From contig JACWAG010000092.1 in assembly GCA_014874425.1 (NCBI GenBank), positions 1 to 14,203 of the forward strand: a stretch of 14,203 nt of DNA. Reading direction: 5' to 3'. The DNA comes from Syntrophaceae bacterium. GTDB lineage: Bacteria; Desulfobacterota; Desulfomonilia; Desulfomonilales; Desulfomonilaceae. A program made the position numbers and the translations under genes. The notes under the pieces are model-generated. The model was not told where the DNA came from, ran no database searches, and was given only the letters and a program-made list of their open reading frames with translations. Shown piece after piece: positions 6,852 to 14,203 of this stretch (position 1 is the stretch's first letter; every line of letters starts with the position of its first letter).

Positions 6852-8039
6852 CTAACGACGGAGCTTAATTCGAGCCGTCTGAAAAATGGATACAAAGGCA
6901 GGGGTTCTCTCGCTGCGCACTCTATCCGTTAAATACGCGGAAAGAATTACAAATAGCAAGGGTGGAAACGGAATAGCTATCTCCGGAGAGATTAAATAGG
7001 ATCTGGCGGCGCGTTCGGCGGCCAATGTCAACGCATAATAAGCAAATATGGCTACGATCCCTAGTGATACATTGTTAAGCTTTCCCTTGCCGAGATTCAC
7101 CAAACCAATGGGAAAAGAAATAAGCGCCAAAGCTATGCAGGAGAAAGGATACATAAACCTTTGAAGAATTAAGATCCGTGCAAAAATTTCAACCCTGTGC
7201 TGAAAAATTTTGGTTTCCGGGGTATCATGAGTTGTTGGCGTTGTAATGGTTTTTACTTTCTCGTGGATTTCCGATATGGACATTTCTTCAAGTGATTTCT
7301 GTTCTTTCTCAAGGCTCATTCGATCTAGAGGGTACTTGAACGTGTAGCTCTTGAACGCTAGGCTACCTGAGGAGTCGCCCCTCGAGTCTTCTTTCAGGAT
7401 GACCCCATCCCTCAAATCCATTATGAATGCCTTGCCTTCCGGATCAGTCGCTACTTTACCTCTTTTCGCAAGGATTGTGGTTACGTCATTAGGTTGAGAG
7501 GATTCCCTGATAAATATTCTACTCATCAAACCTGTTGAGGCGTCGATCTGTTCGACATAGAGAATCATATTTTTCAATGAATCAAAAAAAACTCTCTCTT
7601 CTATACCAACATCGATCCTTTTCGTAAGCGCCTCCTGCATCAAACGCTTACCCTCGGAAATTCCTTTGGGAATAAGCACCAGAGTGCAAAGAAGACTTAG
7701 ACAGAACCCCACACAGCCAAGAGCCAAAACTGGAGGCAAAAGACGAACTATCGATATGCCGCTGGACTTGATAGCAGAGATTTCGTTGTCGGAAGACATC
7801 CTTCCTAAACCGAGCAATATCCCCACCGAAATTGACAGGGGCGCAACTGTCACAAGGGTACCGGGAAGGGCGTTTATCAGGGCCTGGAACAGTACGATAG
7901 TCAATTCAAGTCCTGACTCCATACCCTTTTGCAAGATTGGAAGGAACCCTGCTATCAATCCAGTTATTAAGAAAATAGAAAAGCAAAAAAGAAAAGAAAC
8001 ACTTACTTCACGAAATATGTATCTGTCTATGATTTTCAA
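6852..8039 (-). CDS. lptF: LptF/LptG-family lipopolysaccharide export permease
   Basis: LptF and LptG form the inner-membrane pair of the LptB2FG transporter, which extracts LPS and passes it to LptC and the periplasmic bridge. The 395-residue protein has the family layout: IIDRYIFREV at the start, three N-terminal membrane segments (about 12-32, 50-72, 100-122), a long periplasmic beta-rich domain (about 125-300), and three C-terminal membrane segments (about 302-322, 332-352, 362-382). GRMSSDNEISAIKSSG (79-94) matches the conserved cytoplasmic coupling segment that contacts the ATPase. The start is TTG at 8039: an in-frame TAA lies two codons upstream, so no earlier start exists, and the N-terminal family motif begins right there. 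No strong ribosome site is visible. The GAF-protein gene ends 58 bp upstream on the same strand. No second lpt gene is adjacent, so the partner must be elsewhere; LptF rather than LptG is a guess. Confidence 0.85.
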   Translation of the reverse strand: MKIIDRYIFREVSVSFLFCFSIFLITGLIAGFLPILQKGMESGLELTIVLFQALINALPGTLVTVAPLSISVGILLGLGRMSSDNEISAIKSSGISIVRLLPPVLALGCVGFCLSLLCTLVLIPKGISEGKRLMQEALTKRIDVGIEERVFFDSLKNMILYVEQIDASTGLMSRIFIRESSQPNDVTTILAKRGKVATDPEGKAFIMDLRDGVILKEDSRGDSSGSLAFKSYTFKYPLDRMSLEKEQKSLEEMSISEIHEKVKTITTPTTHDTPETKIFQHRVEIFARILILQRFMYPFSCIALALISFPIGLVNLGKGKLNNVSLGIVAIFAYYALTLAAERAARSYLISPEIAIPFPPLLFVILSAYLTDRVRSERTPAFVSIFQTARIKLRR

Positions 8040-8097
8040 ACTTTAGGCTTATCCGGTATATTGAACCAGTATTTGTGTATCAAAAATACCATCGGAC

Positions 8098-10452
8098 TCA
8101 GGAATCCTGCTCGACAGGTTCCAACAGTCTCTTTTCAAGCTCAACAGAATTCAGATTTACACTTACTCTCAGGGCCCTGAGACCTTGAACACCCGGTAGA
8201 TCATTTAATTCTACATATTCAAGGTCATCTTTCAGCAAATTGTTGTCTTGGAGATAAGAAATGTGGCGAGTCATCTCCTTTGCTTCCTCAGGTCTTGAAT
8301 AAACTATCGCGATCCTGTCGGGTTGCGTTAGACGATCATTACGGACTTTTATGGTTGCTTTGTCGATTCTTGACCTAATTATTTCGTGCCCTGTATCGTA
8401 AGCGCCGTCAACATCAAATCTCTTTTCATCGAACCTGAAGCGAACAGATATGGGTGTGAAAGTTGCCAGGACTAAATGGGTTACCTCCAGAGGGACCTTC
8501 AGTTTTGGACGAATATTTGCAGCGTGCCATGCCATGCCACAGCAAGTGATCAACTGCCACAGGCGCAAGTTTTTCACATACACCTCGCTGAATTTCAACT
8601 TTTCCACCATGGATTCACCAAGATATAAGACATAATCAATCCCGTCCGTCTGATGTTTATCAAAAAAATGCGGGAAGATAGACTGGGCCAACGCCTGTTC
8701 CTTTTCTAAATAAAAGGACAGAGTTTTATTCATAAGGGCTACGCTTTCTTCAAAGTCTCGCCTTTCGCGAAAGATCGTGCTTGTTATTGGATCAAGCAAT
8801 TTCTCATACTTGTCAATAAGATCGGCAAGATCTTGTCCCAGAGTGCGTAAGAACGGGAAGAGGGGTTCAATTTCCAATCTGACTAGATTCACTATCGGTT
8901 GTTCATCTGCGATTGTAACACCCTCTGATATTTTCTCGATCTTGTCGCGAATCTGGTGGCTGACTTCGTCAAGAATCGGGAACGACTTCGTTTTTACAGC
9001 CGCGGAGACAATTTCCTGAGCAACTTCAAGCTGTTCGCTCAGGTCTATCTGAATACTTCTGTTCCTAGCTTCCGACGACCCCTTTATGTCGGCAACCGCA
9101 TACAACACATATACATTGCGGAAAACTACTGGGGCAAACTCTTCAATAGTTCCATTGTCTGAATTTTCGAGGGCCTGAATCGCCGCTTGACGAAAACGCC
9201 ATTCAACGGACGGATGTATGGCTGTGCATTTTTCTTTGATTGTTCTATCAACGGCAGAGTTAAATTCATCTAGTGATCTCTTGAGCGCCACCGAGAAGAT
9301 CGGTAAAATTTCCTTGACCAACCGTGACTGTAAGACCCCGAACTCCGCAGGATGGGGTGAAGTCAGGTTAAGAAGTCCTATTTTTTTACCATGATATGTA
9401 AGAGGAGCAGACAACAAAGACCTTGCGTCATTCTCCAGTAGTTGAATTCCTGTATTTTGATTCACATGGTTGACAGATAAATCTGAGATTGTGACGATTC
9501 TACTTTCCTGAAGGACAGTTTCAAACTGAGTTCCTGTCAAAATACTCGAACGAAAACTATTCGACGAAGAGAAAAGACTATTATTTGATGTGGCCATCCT
9601 CTCTCTCAAGACAAAGGCTTGATCGCCGTCAAAAGCTAAGATCTCTGCTCTTAGATCAGGCACACCCAGCAGTGTTCGTAACCTTGCTTCCAGACGGGCC
9701 AGTCCGGAGGACCCGATGATAGAGCTACTATCAATAAGGTCACCTTCCAACGCGGCGATCACAGCGTTGGAAGTTATGTCAAAGGCATAGACAACAACAA
9801 ATCCATGAAACTCAAAGTTCTCAATTGGGATAATACGACTTAATATCGTAAGGTCTGAAATATTGTCCCTAATTTCATTCCTTTCCTGATCCGACAACTC
9901 TCGAACGGGTGTAACACACTGAGGTTCTACAAATTTCGTTTGTATCATTATCTTATAATATCTATCCAAAGTGGTATCAGGGTCCGGCACAACCCTCATG
10001 AGAGGCAGATCAAGGTCGCTGTCGATTTCGTAAAATTTCTTCAGGACCATCAAGTATGCCTTCAAAGATAAAACCCTGTCATATGTTTCTTCATCCGGAT
10101 ATGGCCTACCTTTCATGGAGCCGTCACTGTTCAAGAATTTCGTCTTTAGTAGCGGCGATACAAAAAATGGCCTTAATTGAAAGGGAATGAACGCGCCAGC
10201 CACCTGAATTTCCCAAAAAGCCCTGGGAAATACGGCCGACATCAATGTCTTGATTACCGCCTGATGTCGTTCAAGAGCTGAGAAGTCAGTTATGGATTCC
10301 ATAAGTTCTTGAGCTTCCTCAAGCTTTAAACTTAGTTCATCATGGGAAAGTCCCCATGACGCGTCCGAAGAAGTAATGGTCCTGTTCCAAAAATCAATCA
10401 AGGGCCTGAGACTCAAAACGGTTTTGAATGGGAATTTCTGCTGTTCCTTCAT
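8098..10452 (-). CDS. Large GAF-domain protein of unknown function
   Basis: From the preferred start this is 784 residues, soluble, with no signal peptide or membrane segment. The N-terminal part begins with FKTVLSLRPLIDFW and is unrecognised. Residues about 235-395 look like a GAF domain, ending in LLSAPLTYHGKKIGLLNL (346-363), the usual terminal strands of that fold. Immediately after comes a distinctive KCTAIHPSVEWRF block (408-420), then a long, mostly helical C-terminal region rich in charged residues. No kinase, cyclase, HD or DNA-binding domain is evident, so the output is unknown. GAF domains bind small ligands or mediate dimerisation. An ATG at 10515 in the same frame would add 21 very basic residues, but the ATG at 10452 has a near-perfect ribosome site (10458-10466), whereas 10515 has none and overlaps a likely -10. 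The LptF/G-type gene follows 58 bp downstream, probably in the same transcript, hinting at an envelope-related sensor or scaffold role. Confidence 0.75.
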   Translation of the reverse strand: MKEQQKFPFKTVLSLRPLIDFWNRTITSSDASWGLSHDELSLKLEEAQELMESITDFSALERHQAVIKTLMSAVFPRAFWEIQVAGAFIPFQLRPFFVSPLLKTKFLNSDGSMKGRPYPDEETYDRVLSLKAYLMVLKKFYEIDSDLDLPLMRVVPDPDTTLDRYYKIMIQTKFVEPQCVTPVRELSDQERNEIRDNISDLTILSRIIPIENFEFHGFVVVYAFDITSNAVIAALEGDLIDSSSIIGSSGLARLEARLRTLLGVPDLRAEILAFDGDQAFVLRERMATSNNSLFSSSNSFRSSILTGTQFETVLQESRIVTISDLSVNHVNQNTGIQLLENDARSLLSAPLTYHGKKIGLLNLTSPHPAEFGVLQSRLVKEILPIFSVALKRSLDEFNSAVDRTIKEKCTAIHPSVEWRFRQAAIQALENSDNGTIEEFAPVVFRNVYVLYAVADIKGSSEARNRSIQIDLSEQLEVAQEIVSAAVKTKSFPILDEVSHQIRDKIEKISEGVTIADEQPIVNLVRLEIEPLFPFLRTLGQDLADLIDKYEKLLDPITSTIFRERRDFEESVALMNKTLSFYLEKEQALAQSIFPHFFDKHQTDGIDYVLYLGESMVEKLKFSEVYVKNLRLWQLITCCGMAWHAANIRPKLKVPLEVTHLVLATFTPISVRFRFDEKRFDVDGAYDTGHEIIRSRIDKATIKVRNDRLTQPDRIAIVYSRPEEAKEMTRHISYLQDNNLLKDDLEYVELNDLPGVQGLRALRVSVNLNSVELEKRLLEPVEQDS

Positions 10453-10457
10453 CGTCG

Positions 10458-10466
10458 CCCTCCTCC
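10458..10466 (-). promoter_or_regulatory. Strong ribosome site fixing the GAF-protein start
   Basis: GGAGGAGGG on the minus strand ends five bases before the ATG at 10452. It lies inside the longer alternative frame that starts at 10515 and is the best Shine-Dalgarno match seen in the window, so the shorter form is preferred. Confidence 0.65.
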
Positions 10467-10514
10467 GGACTTCTTTGGTCTTTGGCGTTACTCGTTTGTG
10501 TTTGATGGTTCGCA

Positions 10515-10542
10515 TTTATGCACAAGCTCAATGAGTGGTCAA
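10515..10542 (-). promoter_or_regulatory. Possible promoter for the GAF-lptF operon
   Basis: On the minus strand TTGACC (complement of 10537-10542, five of six) and CATAAA (complement of 10515-10520, four of six) are 16 bp apart. Transcription would start near 10507, upstream of the ATG at 10452 but downstream of the alternative ATG at 10515. This agrees with the ribosome-site evidence for the shorter protein. Confidence 0.4.
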
Positions 10543-10673
10543 GAAATCGATTTTTTATGGTAGGTTAGTAATATCAAACTTGGACGGAATTATCGATACC
10601 GCTGATCGTTAGAATACTCAAAGATCTGAATTTCTTCCAATAGATTGACATCTATATGTGTTTGACGGAGTCA

Positions 10674-12365
10674 ATGTTGACTGTTTTTACCAACCACGAG
10701 TCTTTAACCTATAATCGTATTTCAGAATATCAGGTTCGGGTATTATTTTGGATCTTAGCCCTAGGGTTTGCTGGGATTAATGCCTATACAAGCCGCTATT
10801 TTATTAACGATGACGCTATAGTCTACGTTGAGATTGGGGAGGCCATAAAACAGTTTCGATGGCATGATGTAGCAAATTTTACATTTAGTCCACTGTATGC
10901 CTCGCTAATCGCCATTTTCCAAAGCATTCTTCAGCTAAATGCGTTAAATGAGATTATATGGCTAAAGCTTCTTAACTATTTTATCTTTGTCACGGCCCTA
11001 GGAGCAATTGAAGTCTTGCTGCGATTCTTGAAACTCGAGTATCGCGCGCTGGTCAATTCGGGCCGGAGTCCTCTCCCGTGGCCTTTTATTCAGGCTCTAT
11101 TATATTCAACTTTCCTTGCCACAGCTCTGGTTTCTGTTCGAGTCCGTTTAATAAATCCTGACATGTTGGTCTTTTGTATAGTTCTCTTATGTTTCTCCGT
11201 TATCATGTGGATTAGAGAAAATCCCAACAGGTTTTATAAATTCATTGTTCTAGGGTGCCTGGCCGGGCTGGGTTATTTGTCAAAAGCTTTTCTTTTTCTT
11301 TTTTCCCCAGTCTTCTTGATTATGGCCGCTATCTCTGTCGGGTCTTTAAAAAAAAGTCTGCCAAGAATAGCTTTGGCTACGGTCTTCCTGACCTTGACCA
11401 TTGGGCCACTTATTGTAGCGTTGTCCCTCAAAAAGGGGGGGGTCACTTATGGCGAAGGGGGCCGTCATGTGTATTCTATCCTGATTGGTGGTCATGGAGC
11501 ACCAGTCGACCCGGGAAAGGTCCTGGACGCGGAGAACAAAGTGGTAGTTTACGAATATGGAGGTGTTTGTACCCGGCCATTCTCATTTGATGTCTGTTAC
11601 TGGACAATAGGAATAAATCCATCCTACGATAATGTCACTCATCTCAAGCTGTTTCTTAGAAATCTCTTTGAGATTGTTTCACAATCAAGATGGTTGTTAG
11701 CCATCATCGCGTGGGCCACCTTTCAGATTTCTCTCGGCTCGTATCGAGTAGGGTCCTTAAGACCAATAAGTGCCTCTATCCTGTTTATTGTCCCCGCAAT
11801 TTGTGGGATATTTCTTTTTGCCCTGATATCTATGGAACCCAGATACGTGGCGCCGTTCCTGTTTCTGGGATCAGTCGGTTTGATCATGGGTATGGGTCGG
11901 GGAAAAAACCAAAGGGTCTTTCTCGGATTGGGAATTAGCGATCTCGGTGTCCTCGCTCTCGTCATATTTTTGATCGGCAGCGTCCTACAATCTACGGTAG
12001 ATCAAGCGGCCAGGGGCTTGTGGTCTGAAAATGGTAAAATCTCTTACCGACAGAGTTTTGAAGACCAAATCTCGGTTAGTGACTTTCTGTCCAAAAAAGG
12101 AATCACCCGTGGTGATCATGTAGCTGTTCTTGGAAATTCGTCGATCCAGTGGGCTAGAATGGCAAAAGTTCGGGTGACCGGGGAAATTGAAGATCCTGGG
12201 AAATTCCTTAGAAGTACGAAAGCAGAGCGAATGAATTCTTTGACTCTGTTGAAAAATGAGGGCATTAAAGCAGTAATCGCTCAACGGAAAGAATGTTCGC
12301 GTCTAACTAATGAAGGTTGGGTTTTGATACCACAAACGGAAACTTTTTACGCTAGACTATTGTAA
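10674..12365 (+). CDS. Multi-pass membrane glycosyltransferase, GT-C-like (copy 1)
   Basis: A membrane protein of 563 residues with a short cytoplasmic start, about ten hydrophobic segments and a soluble tail of roughly 110 residues. After the first segment comes YFINDDAIVY; Asp47 matches the catalytic-Asp position in the first outer loop of GT-C enzymes (ArnT/PMT type), which transfer sugars from polyprenyl-phosphate donors on the outer face of the membrane. A central outer loop carries TYGEGGRHVY, followed by a Cys-containing stretch ending in CYWTIGI. The tail has GDHVAV, WARMAKVRVTGEI and GIKAVIA. Donor and acceptor are unknown. It is collinear with the next gene over its whole length, so the two are tandem duplicates. 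Start: the ATG at 10656 lacks a ribosome site, whereas 10674 has GGAG three bases upstream; both remain possible and differ by six residues. No close homologue with known activity is recognised. Confidence 0.75.
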   Translation: MLTVFTNHESLTYNRISEYQVRVLFWILALGFAGINAYTSRYFINDDAIVYVEIGEAIKQFRWHDVANFTFSPLYASLIAIFQSILQLNALNEIIWLKLLNYFIFVTALGAIEVLLRFLKLEYRALVNSGRSPLPWPFIQALLYSTFLATALVSVRVRLINPDMLVFCIVLLCFSVIMWIRENPNRFYKFIVLGCLAGLGYLSKAFLFLFSPVFLIMAAISVGSLKKSLPRIALATVFLTLTIGPLIVALSLKKGGVTYGEGGRHVYSILIGGHGAPVDPGKVLDAENKVVVYEYGGVCTRPFSFDVCYWTIGINPSYDNVTHLKLFLRNLFEIVSQSRWLLAIIAWATFQISLGSYRVGSLRPISASILFIVPAICGIFLFALISMEPRYVAPFLFLGSVGLIMGMGRGKNQRVFLGLGISDLGVLALVIFLIGSVLQSTVDQAARGLWSENGKISYRQSFEDQISVSDFLSKKGITRGDHVAVLGNSSIQWARMAKVRVTGEIEDPGKFLRSTKAERMNSLTLLKNEGIKAVIAQRKECSRLTNEGWVLIPQTETFYARLL

Positions 12366-12409
12366 ACTGACTCAATTGAATATATGGAATCTGAATTCGA
12401 AATTTTTGA

Positions 12410-12565
12410 CGCGGTATCGTTTCAGCCTCAATATTTAAGAAGTGGGTTGTGATGGTGTTTCGACCGGCAAATCGATCCGGGATATTCCAATCGGAAGAAG
12501 AGTCGCTCAATGACTGGTTGGATAATGGTTCAAAATACGTCATCTATAACCACATAATATCATAG
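12410..12565 (+). pseudogene. Possible C-terminal remnant of a third glycosyltransferase copy
   Basis: The gap 12366-12587 between the tandem copies has an open frame from 12410 to the TAG at 12563-12565, with an ATG at 12452. Its translation contains VMVFRPANRS, similar to VAVFRPINSK in copy 2, and later SLNDWLDNGSKYVIYNH, which loosely matches the L-x(6)-G-x-K-A-V-I end of both copies. The WARM...VRV.GEI block that should lie between is absent. It could be debris of a decayed copy, a 37-residue peptide gene, or chance. No good ribosome site precedes the ATG. The rest of the gap is AT-rich with nothing recognisable. Confidence 0.2.
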
Positions 12566-12587
12566 TATGTGAGAAAGACCAACTTCT

Positions 12588-14203
12588 ATGGCTTCTAAAG
12601 AATTGGGTCCTGGTATCAGAAAATGGAATTCGGCCTCTGAGTTGTGGAGCGCTCGGGTCAGAATGTGTTTCTGGATTTTAGGGCTGCTTTTAGGGGGGAT
12701 CCTTACTTACACAACAAGACATTTCATAAATGGAGACGCCATTGCCTATTTGGATATGGCTCAAGCCTTTCGCACAGGTTTGTGGAAGGAATCTGTGTTT
12801 CTCGGCTATTCTCCCGGCTATTCACTTCTGTTGGCCATTTTTGAGAGTATTTTCCAAACAACGCCTGATAACGAATTGTATATGGTCAAATTATTCAATT
12901 TCATTGTGTTTATAGCCGCTATGATTACATGTGATCTTTTTGTAAGACGTCTGACTGATGAGACTGACCCGGAAGTGGAGAGAACCACATTGCCGTCTTA
13001 CATTTCTAAAGCTATGTGTTACTCCGCTTTCCTGGTTGCTTCCTTGATATGGGTAAGGGTCCAGCTTGTTACTCCCGACATGATAATATTTGTTTTCGTA
13101 TTGTTGTCAGTTGTGGCTGTTCTAAACATTAAGCGCTCTCCGGATGATGTCTGGAATTTTGTGCTGTTGGGCGTGACCACTGGATTTGGTTACATTTGTA
13201 AAACATTTCTTTTCCCATTTTCAGTGTTCTTTTTCGCTTTTGCGGGAATGTATTGCAGTTCGATGCGAAAAGCCCTCCCCCGTTTGATTCTGTCCGCTTC
13301 AGTCATGTTGGTCGTTAGTTCTCCAGTGATTATATCCCAATCCTTGGAGGTTGGGCGGTTTTCTATCGGCGAAGTAGGCGTTTACAATTACACTTTTTAT
13401 GTAGCTGGCCAAGGATCGGGGATTCATGTCCCAAAAGTCATCCACCATAATCCGGAAGTGTATTATTATGATCATGGAGCGACATCCACCTATCCACAAG
13501 GTGATCCGGCGTATTGGGCGCTTGGGATAGCGCCTGTTTTTAACTTCAGGGCCCAACTGTCAGCTATTCGAAGCAGCCTTGACCAACTCGCCAGTGGAAC
13601 TCTGTGGCCAACTTTAGTTGTCCTGTTGTGGTTTGTCGCACAGTTTAAAGTCGCCACCTTTGTCCCATTAAGAATGTTCCCTCCGTCTACTTTTCTGATG
13701 CTGATTTTTATTTGTTTCTGCGGCACTGCGATTTATTGCCTGGTTTCAATGGAGATGCGTTACGTGGCGGCGTTTCTATTCTTGGGATTTTCTGCCCTTA
13801 CAACAGCCCCAAGATATAAACATTCCGATTTTGTTAAACATCCCTCAATAATTGTGGAGGCCGCGGCTATAGTAGCGATATTCTTAGGAATGGTGGGGAT
13901 TTTTGTTGTAGACCAAAGCCTTAGGTCCTTGCGTAGCACCGATAGCAAAGCATCCCATCATGAAACTTTCATGGAAATGGTTGCCACTAAAGATTTCCTC
14001 AAGGCCAATGGAATGGATAAAGGCGACAAGGTGGCTGTTTTTCGCCCAATTAATTCTAAGCTTTACTGGGCCAGAATGGGCGGAGTAAGGGTAATGGGTG
14101 AAATAATGAGTGTAAATAAATTCCTGGATGGCACAGCCCAGGAAAGGAAAGAAACCCTCGATGCGCTCCGAGACTATGGATTTAAGGCAGTGTTTGTAAA
14201 AGA
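12588..14203 (+). CDS. Multi-pass membrane glycosyltransferase, GT-C-like (copy 2, 3' end cut)
   Basis: The frame is open from the ATG at 12588 to the window edge, 538 residues; by alignment with copy 1 about 25 C-terminal residues are missing. An in-frame TGA at 12570-12572 makes 12588 the first possible ATG; its ribosome site (GAGAAAG) is weak and distant. The plan is the same as copy 1: a membrane segment at about 28-43, then HFINGDAIAY with Asp50 at the GT-C catalytic position, several further hydrophobic segments, the outer-loop motif SIGEVGVYNY, then STYPQGDPAYWALGI, and a soluble tail with GDKVAVF, YWARMGGVRVMGEI and GFKAVFV. Copy 1 has Asp-Asp where this copy has Gly-Asp, so only the second Asp is shared. 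The likely role is transfer of a sugar from a polyprenyl-phosphate carrier at the outer face of the inner membrane; divergence between the copies suggests different donors or acceptors. It is not recognised as any named enzyme. Confidence 0.75.
   Translation, partial: MASKELGPGIRKWNSASELWSARVRMCFWILGLLLGGILTYTTRHFINGDAIAYLDMAQAFRTGLWKESVFLGYSPGYSLLLAIFESIFQTTPDNELYMVKLFNFIVFIAAMITCDLFVRRLTDETDPEVERTTLPSYISKAMCYSAFLVASLIWVRVQLVTPDMIIFVFVLLSVVAVLNIKRSPDDVWNFVLLGVTTGFGYICKTFLFPFSVFFFAFAGMYCSSMRKALPRLILSASVMLVVSSPVIISQSLEVGRFSIGEVGVYNYTFYVAGQGSGIHVPKVIHHNPEVYYYDHGATSTYPQGDPAYWALGIAPVFNFRAQLSAIRSSLDQLASGTLWPTLVVLLWFVAQFKVATFVPLRMFPPSTFLMLIFICFCGTAIYCLVSMEMRYVAAFLFLGFSALTTAPRYKHSDFVKHPSIIVEAAAIVAIFLGMVGIFVVDQSLRSLRSTDSKASHHETFMEMVATKDFLKANGMDKGDKVAVFRPINSKLYWARMGGVRVMGEIMSVNKFLDGTAQERKETLDALRDYGFKAVFVK

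Noticed and set aside
10645..10650. TTGACA as a -35 for glycosyltransferase copy 1
   Set aside because: Seventeen bases downstream there is no -10 match, and transcription would start inside the coding region.
1..14203. tRNA, rRNA, CRISPR, insertion sequence, phage or toxin-antitoxin genes
   Set aside because: None of the expected repeats, conserved RNA blocks, transposase motifs or small gene pairs was seen on either strand.

Overview
The window looks like a chromosomal segment of a Gram-negative bacterium. An LptF/LptG-family lipopolysaccharide-export permease and a periplasmic lytic-transglycosylase-like protein imply an outer membrane. G+C is moderate by eye, and two genes (gyrA and the lptF-like gene) start with TTG. 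The GyrA sequence and gene mix would fit a deltaproteobacterium (Desulfobacterota), but that is an impression and not proven here. There is no rRNA, tRNA, CRISPR array, transposase or phage gene.

Layout. (1) 1-777, minus strand: a small exported protein of unknown function is followed by the 5' part of a lytic-transglycosylase-like gene that runs off the left edge. The latter is in no supplied reading frame and was found by reading the reverse strand. (2) 778-1087: a divergent control region with good promoter matches for both directions and several perfect inverted repeats. (3) 1088-5709, plus strand: gyrA, then a membrane-anchored SGNH-hydrolase-like protein 29 bp downstream, then a PAP2 lipid phosphatase. 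(4) 5768-10452, minus strand, transcribed in the order GAF-domain protein, LptF/G-type permease, SAM-dependent methyltransferase. (5) 10674-14203, plus strand: two tandem, diverged copies of a multi-pass GT-C-like membrane glycosyltransferase; the second is cut by the right edge. A short open frame between them may be debris of another copy.

Apart from gyrA, most of the recognisable genes deal with the cell envelope: a peptidoglycan-cleaving enzyme, an SGNH esterase/transferase candidate, a polyprenyl or lipid phosphate phosphatase, an LPS-export permease, and two polyprenyl-phosphate-sugar-type glycosyltransferases. The methyltransferase could modify a sugar. Together they could act on glycolipid or surface-glycan assembly, but the sequence shows only proximity, not a proven pathway. 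The least explained items are the 784-residue GAF protein upstream of the permease gene, the small exported protein paired with the transglycosylase, and the duplicated glycosyltransferases with a conserved C-terminal soluble tail.
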